DNA from: JAWKSY01 sp041402125 | GTDB taxonomy: Bacteria > Planctomycetota > GCA-002687715 > DRQF01 | Length of the DNA stretch: 64,000 nt | Reading direction: 5' to 3' | Assembly (NCBI GenBank): GCA_041402125.1 | Contig: JAWKSY010000004.1 | Span: 310,001 to 374,000, forward strand | Shown: piece after piece, positions 24,168-36,096 of the stretch | How the letters are laid out: each line of letters starts with the position of its first letter | How positions within the stretch are numbered: the stretch's first letter is position 1 | Notes under the pieces: model-generated | Told to the model about the DNA's origin: nothing | What the model saw: the letters and a program-made list of their open reading frames with translations, nothing else | Database searches by the model: none | Made by a program: the position numbers and the translations under genes

Positions 24168-25676
24168 TCAGTCGCCGAAGGGCTTCCCCGTCACGTGGAG
24201 GCTGCGGCGCGGGATGGCAAGCATGAGCGCGACCGCCGCACTGGGCTTCACCCGGGAATCGCCGCCGTAGCCGGCGTTGTCGCGGTTCGGCTGGTAGTAG
24301 AAGGTCCCGTCGCCGCACTGGGCCAGCGTGAACCACCAGCGATTGGCGTCCATCAGCTTGCGGAAGCTCGCGGGATCGCCCCAGGCCGCGAGCGCGGTCC
24401 AGGCCATCCCCATGATCGGGGAGCCGTGCGTGTCGGGGAAGCTCTCCGGGTGCTCGCCGATGACCGTCGCGTGCGCCAGGGCGCGCTCGCGGTAGATCGT
24501 CTCCTGGTAGGGGCTCAGGAGGTTCGCCACGCCGGCGGCGCCGGTCCGGCCCATGTCGGCCCAGTCCTTCTGGCCGGCCGGCGAGTCCTCGTACCAGACG
24601 TAGCCGTTCTGACCCGTCCCGCGCGCGAGGAAGTCGTAGGCCGCGTCGTGGCGCGTCCGGTCGATGGTGAGACCGCAGCGCTTCATCAGCGCCATCGCGG
24701 TGGCACCCTGCCCCGTGATCATGCAGATCGGCCCGTAGCCCTCGAAGCCGGGGTTGTGGCCCCAACCGCCGATCTTCTTCTTGTCGTCCGTCGGCCAGGC
24801 GTCGGGGTGCGTCTCCTTCACGCGCGGATTCACCTGCTTCAGATCGCGGTACTGCGTGTAGCAGATGAATTCGTAGATCTCCTCGAGCTCGGGCTTCACC
24901 CACTTCGCGCCCGTCGCCAGGTAGTACTCCGAGAGGACGATCCCCGCCCCCATGTAGCGCCAGTTGATGAGCGAGGACTCGTCGCGGGCGCTCGTCGTGC
25001 GCGCGTGGAAGCGCGCCGCCTTCTCGACCGCCTTCAGGTACTTCTTCTCGCCCGTCGCGAGGAGCGCCAGCGGCGCGAAGGTGTTCTGGGGCTCGCTGCC
25101 CCAGGAGCCGTCGTCGCGCTGCTCGCTCACGAGGTAGGCGCAGAGCTCGTCGAGGAGCTGCTCGCTCTTCTTGCAGTCGGCGGGGAAGCTCGGCGCGTAC
25201 TCGCCGTACTTCGTCCCCACCTTGAGCTCGACCGCCTTCTCCTTCTCGCCGCGGCGCAGGACGAGCGCGAGCCGTCCCTTCCCCTGCTTGCCCTGACTCG
25301 TCTCCAGCGCGGCCGCGAAGTCCGCGATCGGTCCCGCCGGCCCGAACTTGTCCATGCCGTAGCCGTTGCGGTGCGGGGTCTCGAAGCGCGCCTCGCCGGC
25401 GCCGACGATGACGTCGCCGACCTTCACGAGCTTGGACGCGGGCGACTTCGCGAAGACGTGCTTCACCAGGAGGTGCGTCGGCTCGTCGGCCATGAGCTGC
25501 GCGCGGATGCCGGTGATGCCGAGGTTGTAGTACCAGCCGTCGACCTCGGCGTCGGGGCCGTTCCCGGCGCGCTGCTTCCAGGGGTTGCCGTCCTCGTGGT
25601 AGTGCACCTGGGCCGGAAGGCCCGTCGCGACGAGCAGGACGAGGATCGGAAGCAGGATCGAACGGCGGCGGGTCAT
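24168..25676 (-). CDS. Secreted DUF6288-like protein, shorter paralogue
   Basis: Encodes 502 aa with a signal peptide (ILLPILVLLVATGLPA). A PDZ-like region (KVGDVIVGAGEARFE) lies near residues 95-110. It is followed by the helical toroid-like part with repeated elements such as GSEPQNTFAPLALLATGEK, LINWRYMGAGIVLSEYYLAT and GWGHNPGFEGYGPICMITG. The domain order matches the 15930-18491 protein, but the N-terminal jelly-roll and C-terminal extensions are absent. It is probably extracellular. The function of this planctomycete-enriched family is not established. Confidence 0.8.
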   Translation of the reverse strand: MTRRRSILLPILVLLVATGLPAQVHYHEDGNPWKQRAGNGPDAEVDGWYYNLGITGIRAQLMADEPTHLLVKHVFAKSPASKLVKVGDVIVGAGEARFETPHRNGYGMDKFGPAGPIADFAAALETSQGKQGKGRLALVLRRGEKEKAVELKVGTKYGEYAPSFPADCKKSEQLLDELCAYLVSEQRDDGSWGSEPQNTFAPLALLATGEKKYLKAVEKAARFHARTTSARDESSLINWRYMGAGIVLSEYYLATGAKWVKPELEEIYEFICYTQYRDLKQVNPRVKETHPDAWPTDDKKKIGGWGHNPGFEGYGPICMITGQGATAMALMKRCGLTIDRTRHDAAYDFLARGTGQNGYVWYEDSPAGQKDWADMGRTGAAGVANLLSPYQETIYRERALAHATVIGEHPESFPDTHGSPIMGMAWTALAAWGDPASFRKLMDANRWWFTLAQCGDGTFYYQPNRDNAGYGGDSRVKPSAAVALMLAIPRRSLHVTGKPFGD

Positions 25677-25728
25677 GGGGCGTCCTCCGGCAGAAGGACG
25701 GATCCTACCCCACGACCGCCCCGCCCCG

Positions 25729-28700
25729 TCAGGCTCCCTCTTCGAGCCGGACGATGTCGCCGTCGGCGACCGCCGCGCCCCGCGCCAGGAGACCGGCGAT
25801 TCCCGCCTCCATCGCGCTCTCGACGCGCGCCCCCAGCCGCGAGATGCCGAAGCGCCGCGCGGTCTTCCGCGCGAGTTCCTCCCGGGGGAGCGAGATCGCG
25901 TCCCGCAGCACGTCGAGGGCGGCCATCGCCAGCTCCTCCGGCGGGATCTCCTCGGCCTTCCGCGGCGAGGGATCGTCCGGGTGCGGCGGGCGGAAGCGAT
26001 CCCAGCGCGCGGGATCGAGATCGTGCGGCCAGAGGAAGTCGCCGCGGACGACCACCGAGGTCGCGGCCAGGGCGGTCTCGAGCCGGCCGCGAGGCCGGGC
26101 CGTGAGTTTGCGGAAACCCCAGGCCGCGGCGACCCGTCGGAAGGCCCGGTCGATCGCGACGGGCCCTTCCTCCGCGACCACCTCGGCGAGATGCGCGGCG
26201 ACGTCGCGCGTGCGGTCGGGTCGCAGGAAGGCCTCCTCGTCTCCTCGCGCGAGCTCCTCCGCGGCGAAGGGGTAGTGCGATTCGGGGCTCGCCGCGTCGA
26301 CCACCGCTTCCACGGCCGACGCATCGGCGGCGTAGCGCGGGCCGGGCTCGGCCGTCGCATCGCCGGACGGAGGTTCCTCCCCCGCGTCCGACGGCGACGC
26401 GTCCGGCACCGCTCCGGGCGCCGCCACTTCGGCCGCGTCTCCGCCCTCGCTCGGCGGCGCGGACTCGGAGGGCGGCTCGGCTTCCGGAGCCGGCGCCGAG
26501 GCCTCGCGCCGCGCCCGCGCGATCGCGGCCTCGAGCCCCTCGATCTCGCGCCCGGGATTCGCCCACCAGTCGGAGGACCAGACCCGGTGGATCGTCCAGC
26601 CGAGCCCCTCCAGGACCGACTGCCGCAACCGATCGCGATCGCGCGCCGAAGCGGCCGAGTGATACGCGGCGCCGTCGCACTCGATCCCGAGGAGATAGCG
26701 CCCGGGCGCGTCCGGATCCTTCACGGCGAGATCGATCCGGTAGCCCGAGCATCCGACCTGCAGATCGACGAGGTGCCCGCGACCCCGCAGGGCCTCCGCC
26801 ACGTCCCGCTCGAAGGGCGAGTCGAAGTCCGCGGCGGGATCGACCTGCGTCGCCTCCGCCAGCGCCCGCGGCCCGCGATGGGCGTAGTCGAGGAAGGTCT
26901 TCAGGTGTCGCATGCCCTCGGCCTGCGTCCGCGCGAGATCGATGTGCTCGGCGCGGATCGAGGAGAAGACGATCACCTCGCGCCGCGCGCGGGTGATGGC
27001 GACGTTCAGGCGACGTTCGCCGCCGCTCGAGTTCATGGGCCCGAAGTTCATCGCGATCCGGCGGCCGATGTCGAAGCCGTAGCAGATCGAGAAGAGGATG
27101 ACGTCGCGCTCGTCGCCCTGGACGTTCTCAAGGTTCTTGACGAAGACGGGCTCGGGCACGGCGGCCTCGCCGAAGTGGTCCTCGATCCCCGGGTGCGCGA
27201 TGCGCGCCTCGTCGAGGAGATCCTCGATGAGCTTCTGCTGCCGCAGGCTGAAGGCGACGACGCCGATCGAGGGCTTCCGCGCCGGATCCCCGGGCTCGAG
27301 GCAGCGCGACGACCTCCTCGACGATCGCCTCGGCCTCGCGGCGGTTGGTCGCCGACCGACCGCGATCGTAGACGCCGTCCTCGAAGTACCGCATCGAGAC
27401 GCCGAGCCCCTCGACCCGGTCGGCCGCCGAGGGGAAGGTCAAGAGGCGGTTGTCGTAGTAGTGGTGGTTCGAGAAGGCGATCAGCGACTCGTGGCGGCTC
27501 CGGTAGTGCCAGAGCAGCCGCGAGGTCGGGAGCCCCGAGACCTCGCACTCGTCGAGGATCGACTCGACCTCGTCCACGGTCACGTCCGCCGCGTCCTCGT
27601 CCTCGACGTCGGCGCGGCTGAAGAACGAGGTCGGCGGGAGCTGTTTCGAGTCGCCGACGACGACGGCCGCCTTGCCCCGCGCCAGCGCCCCGATCGCGTC
27701 CCAGACCGGGATCTGCGAGGCCTCGTCGAAGATGACGAGGTCGGCCCGGAAGCGGCTGGGCTCGAGGTACTGGGCGACCGAGAGCGGACTCATGAGGAGG
27801 CAGGGCTTCAGCCGGGGCAGGAGCCCGGGGAGCGAGGCGAAGAGCTTGCGGAGCGGGAGGTGGCGCCGCTTCTTGCGCATCTCGCGCTTGAGCAGGCCGA
27901 CCTCGGAGGCGTCGGGCGACTCGCGATTGAAGTCGGGGATGCGCCCCGCGGCGCGGGCCGCCGCGACCTTCCCCGCGAGCTCGATCAGGTGGCGATCCGC
28001 CTCGCGGAAGCTCGCGATCTTCCGCCCGTGTTCGGCGGTGTTGAAGCGGCGGAGGCGATCGTCCGACTCCACCGCCTGGAGCAGCCACTCCTCGAGGAAG
28101 GAGCGACGCAGGGCGTCGCGGATCCCCTCCGGCGCGAGCGTTCCCGCGTCGACGGCGGCCAGGAGTCCCTCCCAGCCGAGCTCCTCGGCCTCGCCCCGCA
28201 CGCGGCGCCAGTGGCACCAGTCCGCGAGCGCGCCGCCGGCGCCCGCGAGCGCCTCGGCCGCGGCCGCGACGAGATCCGGACTCACCGCGTCCTCGGGACC
28301 GAAGGCGGCCGTCTCGTCGAGGTCGACGCACTCGACGAGCGCGCGCCGCGCGGCGTCGTACTCGTGCCGGCTCGCCGCCGCGCGCTCGAGCGCGATCCGC
28401 CAGGGCCCGCCCGGCGCGAGGCGTTCGCGCTCTCCGGTCGCGAGCGCGACGAGGCGCGCCCGCCAGGCCTCGCCGTCGGGCGAGCCGGGCAGCGCGGCGA
28501 GCGCCTCCCGGAACTCCCGGGCGAACCGCACCTGCGCCCAGAGCGTCGCGGTGTCGGCCTCGCCGCCCTGCCAGTTCTCGGCGAGGCGCGCCGGGGCGAC
28601 GTGTCTCGGATCGGCCAGCTCGCGATCCGCGCGACGGATCTCGGCCGAGGCCTCGAGGGCCGCGCGATAGGCGGCGAGGTCGAGGTCCTCGCGCCTCGCG

Positions 28701-31700
28701 AGGTAGGCCCCGAGCCGGCGCGCGACGGCCCGACGCGCGAACCAGCGCGGCAGGAACCACTTCGCCTCCGCCTCGTCGATCGCCGCGATCTCGGGCAGGG
28801 GCTCCAGATCCAGGAACTCCGGCCGGAACCGTCCGGCCAGCTCGGCGCGGCGCTCGTCGCGATCCGACTTGAGCGCGACCACGGCGGTGAAGTCGGCCTC
28901 GAAGCCCTTCCAGTCCGCCGTCTCGAGGAGCGAGCGCGAGACGCCCGGACTCCGGGCCGCGCGTTCGAGCAGGTCGAGGATCCGCGAGACGACGCGATCG
29001 CTCGCCACCGCCGGCGCCTCGAGTCGGGTGGCGAGATCGCGCCACTCCGCCTCCGCCGCGCGCGCCGCGCCCGCGAGCGCCTCGGCGTCGGCCCGCAGCT
29101 CACCCGGGAGACGCGGCGAGAACTCCCGCCGCCGGACCGCGCGCAGGGGATGCGCGACGATCGGCGCGACGCGATCCGCGGCGGTGGCGAGGCGGTCGCC
29201 GAGTTCGCCGAGACCGTCGACCTCCTCCGCCGTCGCGCTCCGGACGCGTTCGGCGTCGGCGGGAAAGACCGGCACCTCGCGCAGCCCGATGAGCTCGGAG
29301 GTCGCCCGGAAGACGGACAGCCCCGAGGGGTGCCGCGCGTGGATCGCTTCGGCGTGGCGGTTGAGCTCGCGGCGGAGCTCCTCGAGACGCCGCGCCTCGC
29401 TCTCCCACTCCTCCGGCGCCCGCGCGCCGAGACTCTGCACCGCGGTCTCGAGCTGGGCCAGGACCTCGCGCTTGCTCGCCTTGTTCGAGTGCACCTCGAG
29501 ACAGAAGGGGGCGAGCCCGATCCGCGCGAGGCGGCTCCGCACGACCTCGAGCGCGGCGCGCTTCTCGGCCACGAAGAGGACCGTCCGCCCCTGCCCCATC
29601 GCCTGCGCGATCATGTTCGTGATCGTCTGCGACTTGCCGGTGCCCGGGGGCCCCTGCAGCACGAAGGTCCGGCCGCGCTGCGCAACGGACGCCGCGAGCT
29701 GGGAGGAGTCGGCGTCGAGCGGACAGAGACAGTCGACGGCCGGCAGCTCGCGATCGACGTCGCGGGGCGCGGGCAGATCCTCGCTCTCGAAGGCGGCCCC
29801 CGGACCATGGACGAGGTGATCGACGACAGGATTCTCGAGCAGGACCTCGGCGTTCGCCTCGAGGTCCTCCCACATCGTGACCTTGCTGAAGGCGAGGATC
29901 GCGAGCGCGGCGTCCTCGCGCACGCGCCATCGACGTTGACCGAGGACCGCGCGGCGGACCTCGTCGAGGATCGAGCGGACCGCGATGCCGACCCCGCCCT
30001 CGCTCTCGTCGGCCCAGACCCTGATCCAGGCCCGTCGACGTCGATGCGGAAGTCGAGGCTTCAGCTTCTCGAGCAGGGTGACGTTCATGCGCGCGTCTCG
30101 CCCGAGGCCACGAAGCGAACTCGCCGCCGACCCGCGCCCGGCGGAGTTCGACGGGGACGAGGATGATCGGCGAGCGGCGGCGCGATCCGGACGCGTCCTC
30201 GCTCTCGTACCACTCGAGGAATCGAGGCGACGTAGAGCGTGCCGGCGCCGATCTCCTCAGCTGCGCGCGGCCCGGAAGATGGCGGTCAGCGAGGCGTCGA
30301 GCGAGCTTCGCGTCCCGGTCGGCGTGGAGCCGGCTCCTCGATCTCGTCGCGCAGATAGGCCTCGAGCGGGTTCTCGCCCGCCGATTCCTCGAGGTTGCGC
30401 GAGCCCTCCTCGGCGAGCGTCGGCCGCGCATCGAGAACGAAGGTCTCGCCTCGGCGAGGATCCTCGAAGCGTTCGAGGTCGAGGCACCAGGAAGCCGAGA
30501 TTCGACTTCGTGGGCCGGAAGTTGAGAAGCGGTTGCGGAGCGTGAGGTCGAGGCTTCCCTTCCAGACGTCGATGCCTGCGCGCCGCCTCCCCGACGGCCG
30601 GACGAGCGGCGCCGGAACGCTGGAGCGCCTCGGGCAGCAGCGCCGCCGACGGGGCGAAGCTCAGGGCGACGGCCTCGTCCTCGCTCGCGGTCCCGCCGCG
30701 GGTCCCCACCTGGAGCGCGCGGATGCGCAGCTTGCGCGCCGCGCGCAGATCGAGCGCGCACTGGAACTTCTCGGGCGCCTCCAGCCGGCGCGCGGCGGCG
30801 CGGACCGCCTCGTCGAAACGCGCGGGGGGCGTGCGCGCGAGCAGCGTCGTCTCGAGCACGATCATCTCGCCGAGCTCGACGCGCTTCGCGATCTGCGAGG
30901 CGTCGTCCATCGCCGGGCCGGCGAAGCAGTCGGGCGTCGTCCAGGCGCCCACGAAGGCGTGCCCCTCGACCATGAAGATCAGGGGGTGCAGGCCCGCGAG
31001 CTCGAAGGCGGCGGCGAGGAAGCAGGAGAGATCGAGGCAGTTCCCCTGTCGGTGCTCGAGGATGCGCGCCGGGAAGCGGAGCTTCTGGCCCTCCTGCTCG
31101 AAGCTCGGCGGGACGCCGACGTAGCTGATGCCCTCGGCGCCCAGGGCGTCGGCGATGGCGCGCACGACGGCCCCGACGCGGGCCCGGTCGCCGGACTGGT
31201 AGCCCGACATCGAACCGTCGCCGGTCTGCTCGACGAGGACGTCGCGGGCGCGGGCGAGGAAGGCCATGACGGCGGGATCGTTCGAGAGCACGAAGGCGCC
31301 GATGATCTCGGGGAGGACCCCCAGCCCCGGCCACTCGTTGTGGGCGAGGACCTCGAGCGGCCAGGTGCGCACGAGCTCGGCGTGACCGGGGGCGCGGACC
31401 GTCACGCGGAGGCGGGTGACCTCGCGCTCGATCTGGGTCGCGAGCGCGGCCGGGTCGAGGTCGAGGCGCGGGAGGTCGATCCGCTGGCGAGCGCCGCCGG
31501 GCAGGGCGTCGAGCCGCGCGACGACGGGCGAGGCGAGGCCGTTCTCGATCGCGAGCTCGATCTCGAGCCCGCGCCGGCCCTCGTCGGAGAGGTTGCGGAG
31601 CGCGAGCTCCTTGACGACGTCGACGCCGTTCTGCTGGAGCGCGAAGTTGACCTTCGGGTCGTGGGTGAGCTCGATCTCGAGCGGGAGCGGCGCCGGCGCG

Positions 31701-31833
31701 GAGCCTCCGCAGGCAGGGTGCCCCAGTCGCAGGGGGTCGACCAGTTCAGGCCGCCGTCACCTTCGATCGCGGAGCCGGAATCCCCGGCGTCCTCGCCCCC
31801 GACGGCCGGTCGGTCGAGCTCGTCCTCGCTCAT
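25729..31833 (-). pseudogene. Giant DUF4011-type superfamily 1 helicase/nuclease, interrupted by several frameshifts
   Basis: One colinear protein of about 2,000 residues is spread over several minus-strand frames. The start is probably MSEDELDRP at 31833. In order: an N-terminal domain with EIELTHDPKVNF; a transglutaminase-like stretch (HRQGNCLDLSCFL); DUF4011 (TLRNRLLNFRPTKS in shifted frame, LNVTLLEKL); Walker A GPPGTGKSQT near 29650; helicase motifs FDEASQIP and DERDVILFSICYG; a PD-(D/E)XK/Vsr-like nuclease (SPFERDVAEALRGRG, GIECDGAAYHS); and a DUF3320-like end (FRKLTARPRGRLE). Frame changes are needed near 27300, about 30040, 30062, 30100, 30230, 30480-30520 and 31700. This architecture occurs in DNA-processing and phage-defence proteins. 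The gene is either decayed or suffers from indel errors. Confidence 0.78.
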
Positions 31834-31947
31834 GTCCTGTTCACCCGTGCTCTGGAGATGACTCGCCCGCGAGGCCGGGGGCGTCCGGCCGGAGCCCGTG
31901 AGCCTAGGACCGGGAGGCCCGAGCGTCAAGAAGCGCGGACCCGGCGA

Positions 31948-32952
31948 TCAGCTCCGGAACATCCGCCCAAAGAGGCCGCGCTTCTTCGGACGATCGTCCC
32001 AGGTGCGCGCGATCTCGTGGCACCGCTTCGCGATCTCCGCCGCGGAGTCGGCCCGGCGCGCGACCTTCTTCTCGAGGAGCGAGTTCACGAGCGGCTTCAC
32101 GCGGGGATCGAAGCGCGCGAGCTGCTCGTCGGCATCGACGGTCTTGTCCGGCAGGAGCCCCGTCAGGCCCTCGAACATCATGACGCCGAGCGCGTAGAGG
32201 TCGGCGCGGTGATCGACGGCCTTCGCGCCGACCGCCTGCTCGGGCGCCATGTAGAGCGGCGTGCCGAGGATCTGGTGCGTCTTGGTGAGGCGCTCCGAGT
32301 GACGCTCGCCCTCGAGCTTCGCGATGCCGAAGTCGGCGATCTTCGGCCGGTCTTCCTCGTCGACGAGGACGTTCTGGGGCTTCATGTCGCGGTGGACGAC
32401 CTCGAGGCCGTGCGCGTAGGCGAGCGCCTCCGCGATCTGGGCCATGATTCCGAGGCAGCGCTTCGGCTCGAGGATCTGCCGCCCCGAGATCTCGGACAGC
32501 GGACGCCCCTTCACGAACTCCATGACGATGTAGGAGAGATCGTCCGGCGTCTGGCCGAAGTCGTGGATCGCGACGATGTTCGGATGGTGCATGCGGGCCA
32601 TCGCCCGCGCCTCGGTGAGGAAGCGCACCGAGAAGCTCTCGTCCGCGCCGGGCATCGGCGGCAGGACCTTGACCGCGACCGCGCGGTCGAGCTTCTTCTG
32701 GCGTCCCCGGAAGACGACACCCATCCCGCCGCGGCCGATCTCGCCCTCGATGTCGATGGTGTCGAGCGCCTCGGCGAGCCGCTCCTCGAGCCCGTCGAAC
32801 TGGCGCGAGTCGTCGAGCTCGTCGAAGAAGAAGCCGGTGTTCCCGCCGCCTTCGGTCTCGACGCGGCTGATCTGACAGGAGAAGCAGAGCGGATCGTCCG
32901 CCGTGCTCACCGTCTCCGCGCCGCAGTTGCGGCAGTTCTTCTTGGCGCCCAT
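31948..32952 (-). CDS. Ser/Thr protein kinase with N-terminal zinc ribbon
   Basis: Encodes 334 aa. The chosen start is MGAKKNCRNCGAE; the first 30 residues form a CxxC...CxxC zinc ribbon (CRNCGAE, CFSCQIS). The kinase domain follows: glycine loop GRGGMGVVF near 74, VAVKVL lysine near 93, HRDMKPQN catalytic loop, DFGIAK metal site and MAPEQAVG near the activation segment. No transmembrane helix is present, so it is probably cytoplasmic. The last 50 residues are basic. It is the only kinase in the region without TPRs and is transcribed away from the next kinase. Confidence 0.92.
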   Translation of the reverse strand: MGAKKNCRNCGAETVSTADDPLCFSCQISRVETEGGGNTGFFFDELDDSRQFDGLEERLAEALDTIDIEGEIGRGGMGVVFRGRQKKLDRAVAVKVLPPMPGADESFSVRFLTEARAMARMHHPNIVAIHDFGQTPDDLSYIVMEFVKGRPLSEISGRQILEPKRCLGIMAQIAEALAYAHGLEVVHRDMKPQNVLVDEEDRPKIADFGIAKLEGERHSERLTKTHQILGTPLYMAPEQAVGAKAVDHRADLYALGVMMFEGLTGLLPDKTVDADEQLARFDPRVKPLVNSLLEKKVARRADSAAEIAKRCHEIARTWDDRPKKRGLFGRMFRS

Positions 32953-33332
32953 GACCTCACCGACCCCCGCGGTCCACCCGGTACGGACCCGCCTCGGCGA
33001 GGCGCGTCCGCGAGGACGGCACCGGAGCGCGGGTTGACACGAGCCTAGGTTCCCGGGCCCCCCGACGCAACGCCTCTTCGCTTCTCCCGCCGCGTTGCCG
33101 CCGGGAACCGGAAAGTGACAGGGAATCCGGGCCTCGTCGGGTTTCCCGGGATCTCGCCCGAGTCGCCCCGCTTCCGGCGGAGAGTCCGCGGTCCCGGCCC
33201 GTCGTGCCCCCGGGCCCGATGCGACGGTCCGCTCCCCGGGAGACGCCGTGTCTCTTATCCTTCCGGGAGGGGCGGAGCGTTCCGCCACCGGCCGGGTCGG
33301 TCGAGATCGACCGCCGCACGACGAGAGCACCC
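32953..33332. other. Intergenic region between divergent kinase genes
   Basis: These 380 bp separate the starts of two divergent kinase genes and should hold both promoters. A TTGACA hexamer at 33034-33039 (+) has no convincing -10 partner. I see no small gene, repeat or RNA. Confidence 0.5.
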
Positions 33333-36004
33333 ATGGCTCGGTCCGAAGACGAGACCGAGATCGTCCCTCCCGACGACTCGGACCCGACGAACCCCTCGAG
33401 CGAGGAGGAAGGGACCCTCGTGCCGGGCCGCGAGCCCGGTCCGGGTCGGACGTCCGGCGCGGACCCGCACCCCGGACCGGGTCGGATCGGCCACTACCGG
33501 CTCCGGCGCGAGCTCGGCCGGGGCGGACAGGGCGCGGTCTATCTCGCCGACGACCTGCGCCTCCCCCGACGCGTCGCGCTCAAGATCCTGTCCTCGGCCC
33601 TGTCCCTGTCGCCGGCGGCGCGGATGCGATTCCGCCGCGAGGCGGAGATCGTCTCGGGCCTCGACCATCCCGGCATCTGCACGATCTACGACGCCGGCGA
33701 GGACGAGGGGACGCTCTGGATCGCGATGCGCCATGTCGAAGGGGTGCCCCTGGACGCGCGGATCCGGGAGGCCCGCGAGACCTCTCGCGATTCGCGATCG
33801 CCGACCTCTTCGGAGGGCCGCCGCGTCGCCGAGGGAACTCGCGAGACGCTGACGTTCTTCGTCCGGGTGCTCGAGGCCCTCCAGGTCGCGCACGACGCGG
33901 GGCTCGTCCACCGGGACATCAAGCCCGGGAACATCATGGTCACGCGCGACGAGGGCCCGGTCATCCTCGACTTCGGGCTGGCCCGGGCCGAGCTGGAGGA
34001 CGCCGTCACCCTGACCCGATCCGGAGACCTCATCGGGACCCCGGCCTACATGTCGCCCGAGCAGGTGTCCGGGCGGGGCGGAAGCGTCGACGCGCGCACC
34101 GATCTCTACTCGGTCGGGGTCTCGCTCTTCGAGTGCCTCGCCCACCGCCGACCGTACGTCGCCCCCACGAGGGAGGCGCTCTACCAGGAGATCCTTCTCC
34201 GCGACCCGCCGCGACTCCGCGCCCTCGTCCCGGAACTCCCGACCGATCTCGACGTCGTCGTCGAGCGCTCGCTCGAGAAGGATCCGGACCGTCGCTACGC
34301 GAGCGCCGCGCACTTCGCGGATGATCTGAAAGCGGTGCTCGAGAATCGCCCGGTGGCCGCCCGCCCGGTGACCGCGTTCGGACGGCTCGTCCGCTGGAGC
34401 CGCCGGCGCCCGGCGGTCGCGAGTCTCTTCGCCGTATGCATCCTCGCGCTCGCGCTCCTCTCCGGACTCGGAGCCTTCGTGCTGGGACGCCAGCCCCTGG
34501 TCGAGCAGGCGCGCCGATCGCGGGAGATCGCCGCTCGCGATCGCGTGCTCGAGCGGGGATTCCTCCTGCGGGCCTCGGGCGAGACCGACCAGGCCGCGGC
34601 GGTCCTCGACACCTGTCGCGAAGAAGGGCTCCTCGTCGCCGAGGCCCAGGCCGCCATCGTCAGTGATCTCCTCATCCGGCGCGACCACGAGGGGGCCCGC
34701 GCGTTGCTCGTCGAGAATGCCCATCCCGGTCCGGGCTCGGTGGGCCTCGGCCTGCTGCTCGCCTACTGCGAATCCCGACTCGCGGGTCTCGGCGAACAGG
34801 CGGCGATCGACGCGCTCGAGGACCTCGAGCCCCGGACGCGACCGATCACTTCATCTTCGCGCTGCGAGACGAGGCCATGGCCCTCCGACGCGTGGACGGC
34901 GCGGCGGCGCGCGCCCGTGACCACATGTTGCAGGCGGTCTTCACCAGCGCCGTCGCCCGCCCTCTCTTCCACTTCCGGCTCATCGAGATGGCCGCGCTCG
35001 CGCGGGACCGGGACCTCGTGCGTCGCATCGCCCGGGCTCTCGTCACGCGATGGCCGGGCGATCCGGCCGCTCATCTCTGGTCCGGGCGAGGCCTCGTGGA
35101 GGCCGGACTTCCCGCGGAGGGACTTCCCTTCCTCCGGGATGCCGTCCGGATGGCCCCGGAGGCGGCGAGCGTCCGCGCCGCGCTGGCCGGGGCCCTCTAC
35201 CGCGCGGAGGGTCCCGATGCGTCTCGAGCGGAGCTGGAGGCGGCGCTCGCGATCGACCCGGGCGAGCCCACGGCTCGTGTCATCCGGGCGCACCTCCACG
35301 CGCGAGACGAGGATATCGAAGCCGCGGCCGCCGACCTCCGCCGGGCGCTCGAACGACTCCCGCTCGCCGACGACGTCTGGTACGACCTCGGCGAGACGCT
35401 GGCGAAGCTCGGCCGGCTCGAAGAGGCGGAGGACTGCTACGCGAGGGCCGTCGCGATCGACCCCGACTACGCGCCCTTCCACGGTCGCCTCGCGGAAGCG
35501 CTGGCGGCGCAGGGCCGGATCGCCGAGGCCGAGGCCGCGGCGCGGAACGGCGTCGATGCCGATCTCGACCTCGCGCTCGAGAGGGTCGACGCCTGGGTCG
35601 AGGCCGGATACACGGTCGTCCCCGCAACGATCCTCCGCCGGGCCCACGAGCTCCGCCCGGAGCTGGAGAGTGACGACGAGACCGGCGCGCTCGCGCTCCT
35701 CGCCCTCGACATCCAGGCCGGTTTCGCGGGAGGTCGCGACGCGGGTGCGATCACGGACGAACGGAGACGACGTTTGCGCCAGGAGGGCGCGGCTCGCTTC
35801 GCCCGCCGGCTCGACGACTGGCGGAAGATGGCCGACGGAGGATTCCTCGAGCGCCGCCGTCTCGCGGCCACGCTGAAGGAGGTCGCCGCGCACCCCGCGA
35901 TGGCGCTCGTGGCGAAGGCGATCGCGAGCGGCGCGATCAAGGACGAGGAGAGCGCGACCTGGAAGGACCTCCTCGGCCGGTTTCGGGCGCTCCGCGCCGA
36001 CTGA
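33333..36004 (+). pseudogene. Ser/Thr kinase with TM helix and TPR-like C-terminus, one frameshift
   Basis: The ATG opens into an acidic Pro/Ser-rich leader, then a PknB-type kinase: GRGGQGAVYLADD, VALKIL, HRDIKPGNIM, DFGLAR and YMSPEQVSG. A transmembrane helix (SLFAVCILALALLSGLGAFV) lies near residue 365. The extracellular part has TPR-like helices. The first frame leaves the coding signal after LEDLEPRTR near 34840. The protein continues in another frame as DHFIFALRDEAMALRRVDG and runs to TGA at 36004, with clear TPR units (DVWYDLGETLAKLGRLEEAE). One indel between about 34830 and 34850 explains this. Restored length is about 890 aa. Confidence 0.82.
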
Positions 36005-36096
36005 CGACGGTCGCGCTCGCCGCCGGAATCCGCCCCCGGGTCGTGACTTCCGGCCCGGCCTTGCCCGGGCCGGCGCGCCCGGACTACCCTTCCCGG

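Noticed and set aside
33034..33056. TTGACA upstream of the kinase at 33333 considered as a promoter
   Set aside because: No -10-like hexamer occurs at the right spacing, so it may be chance.
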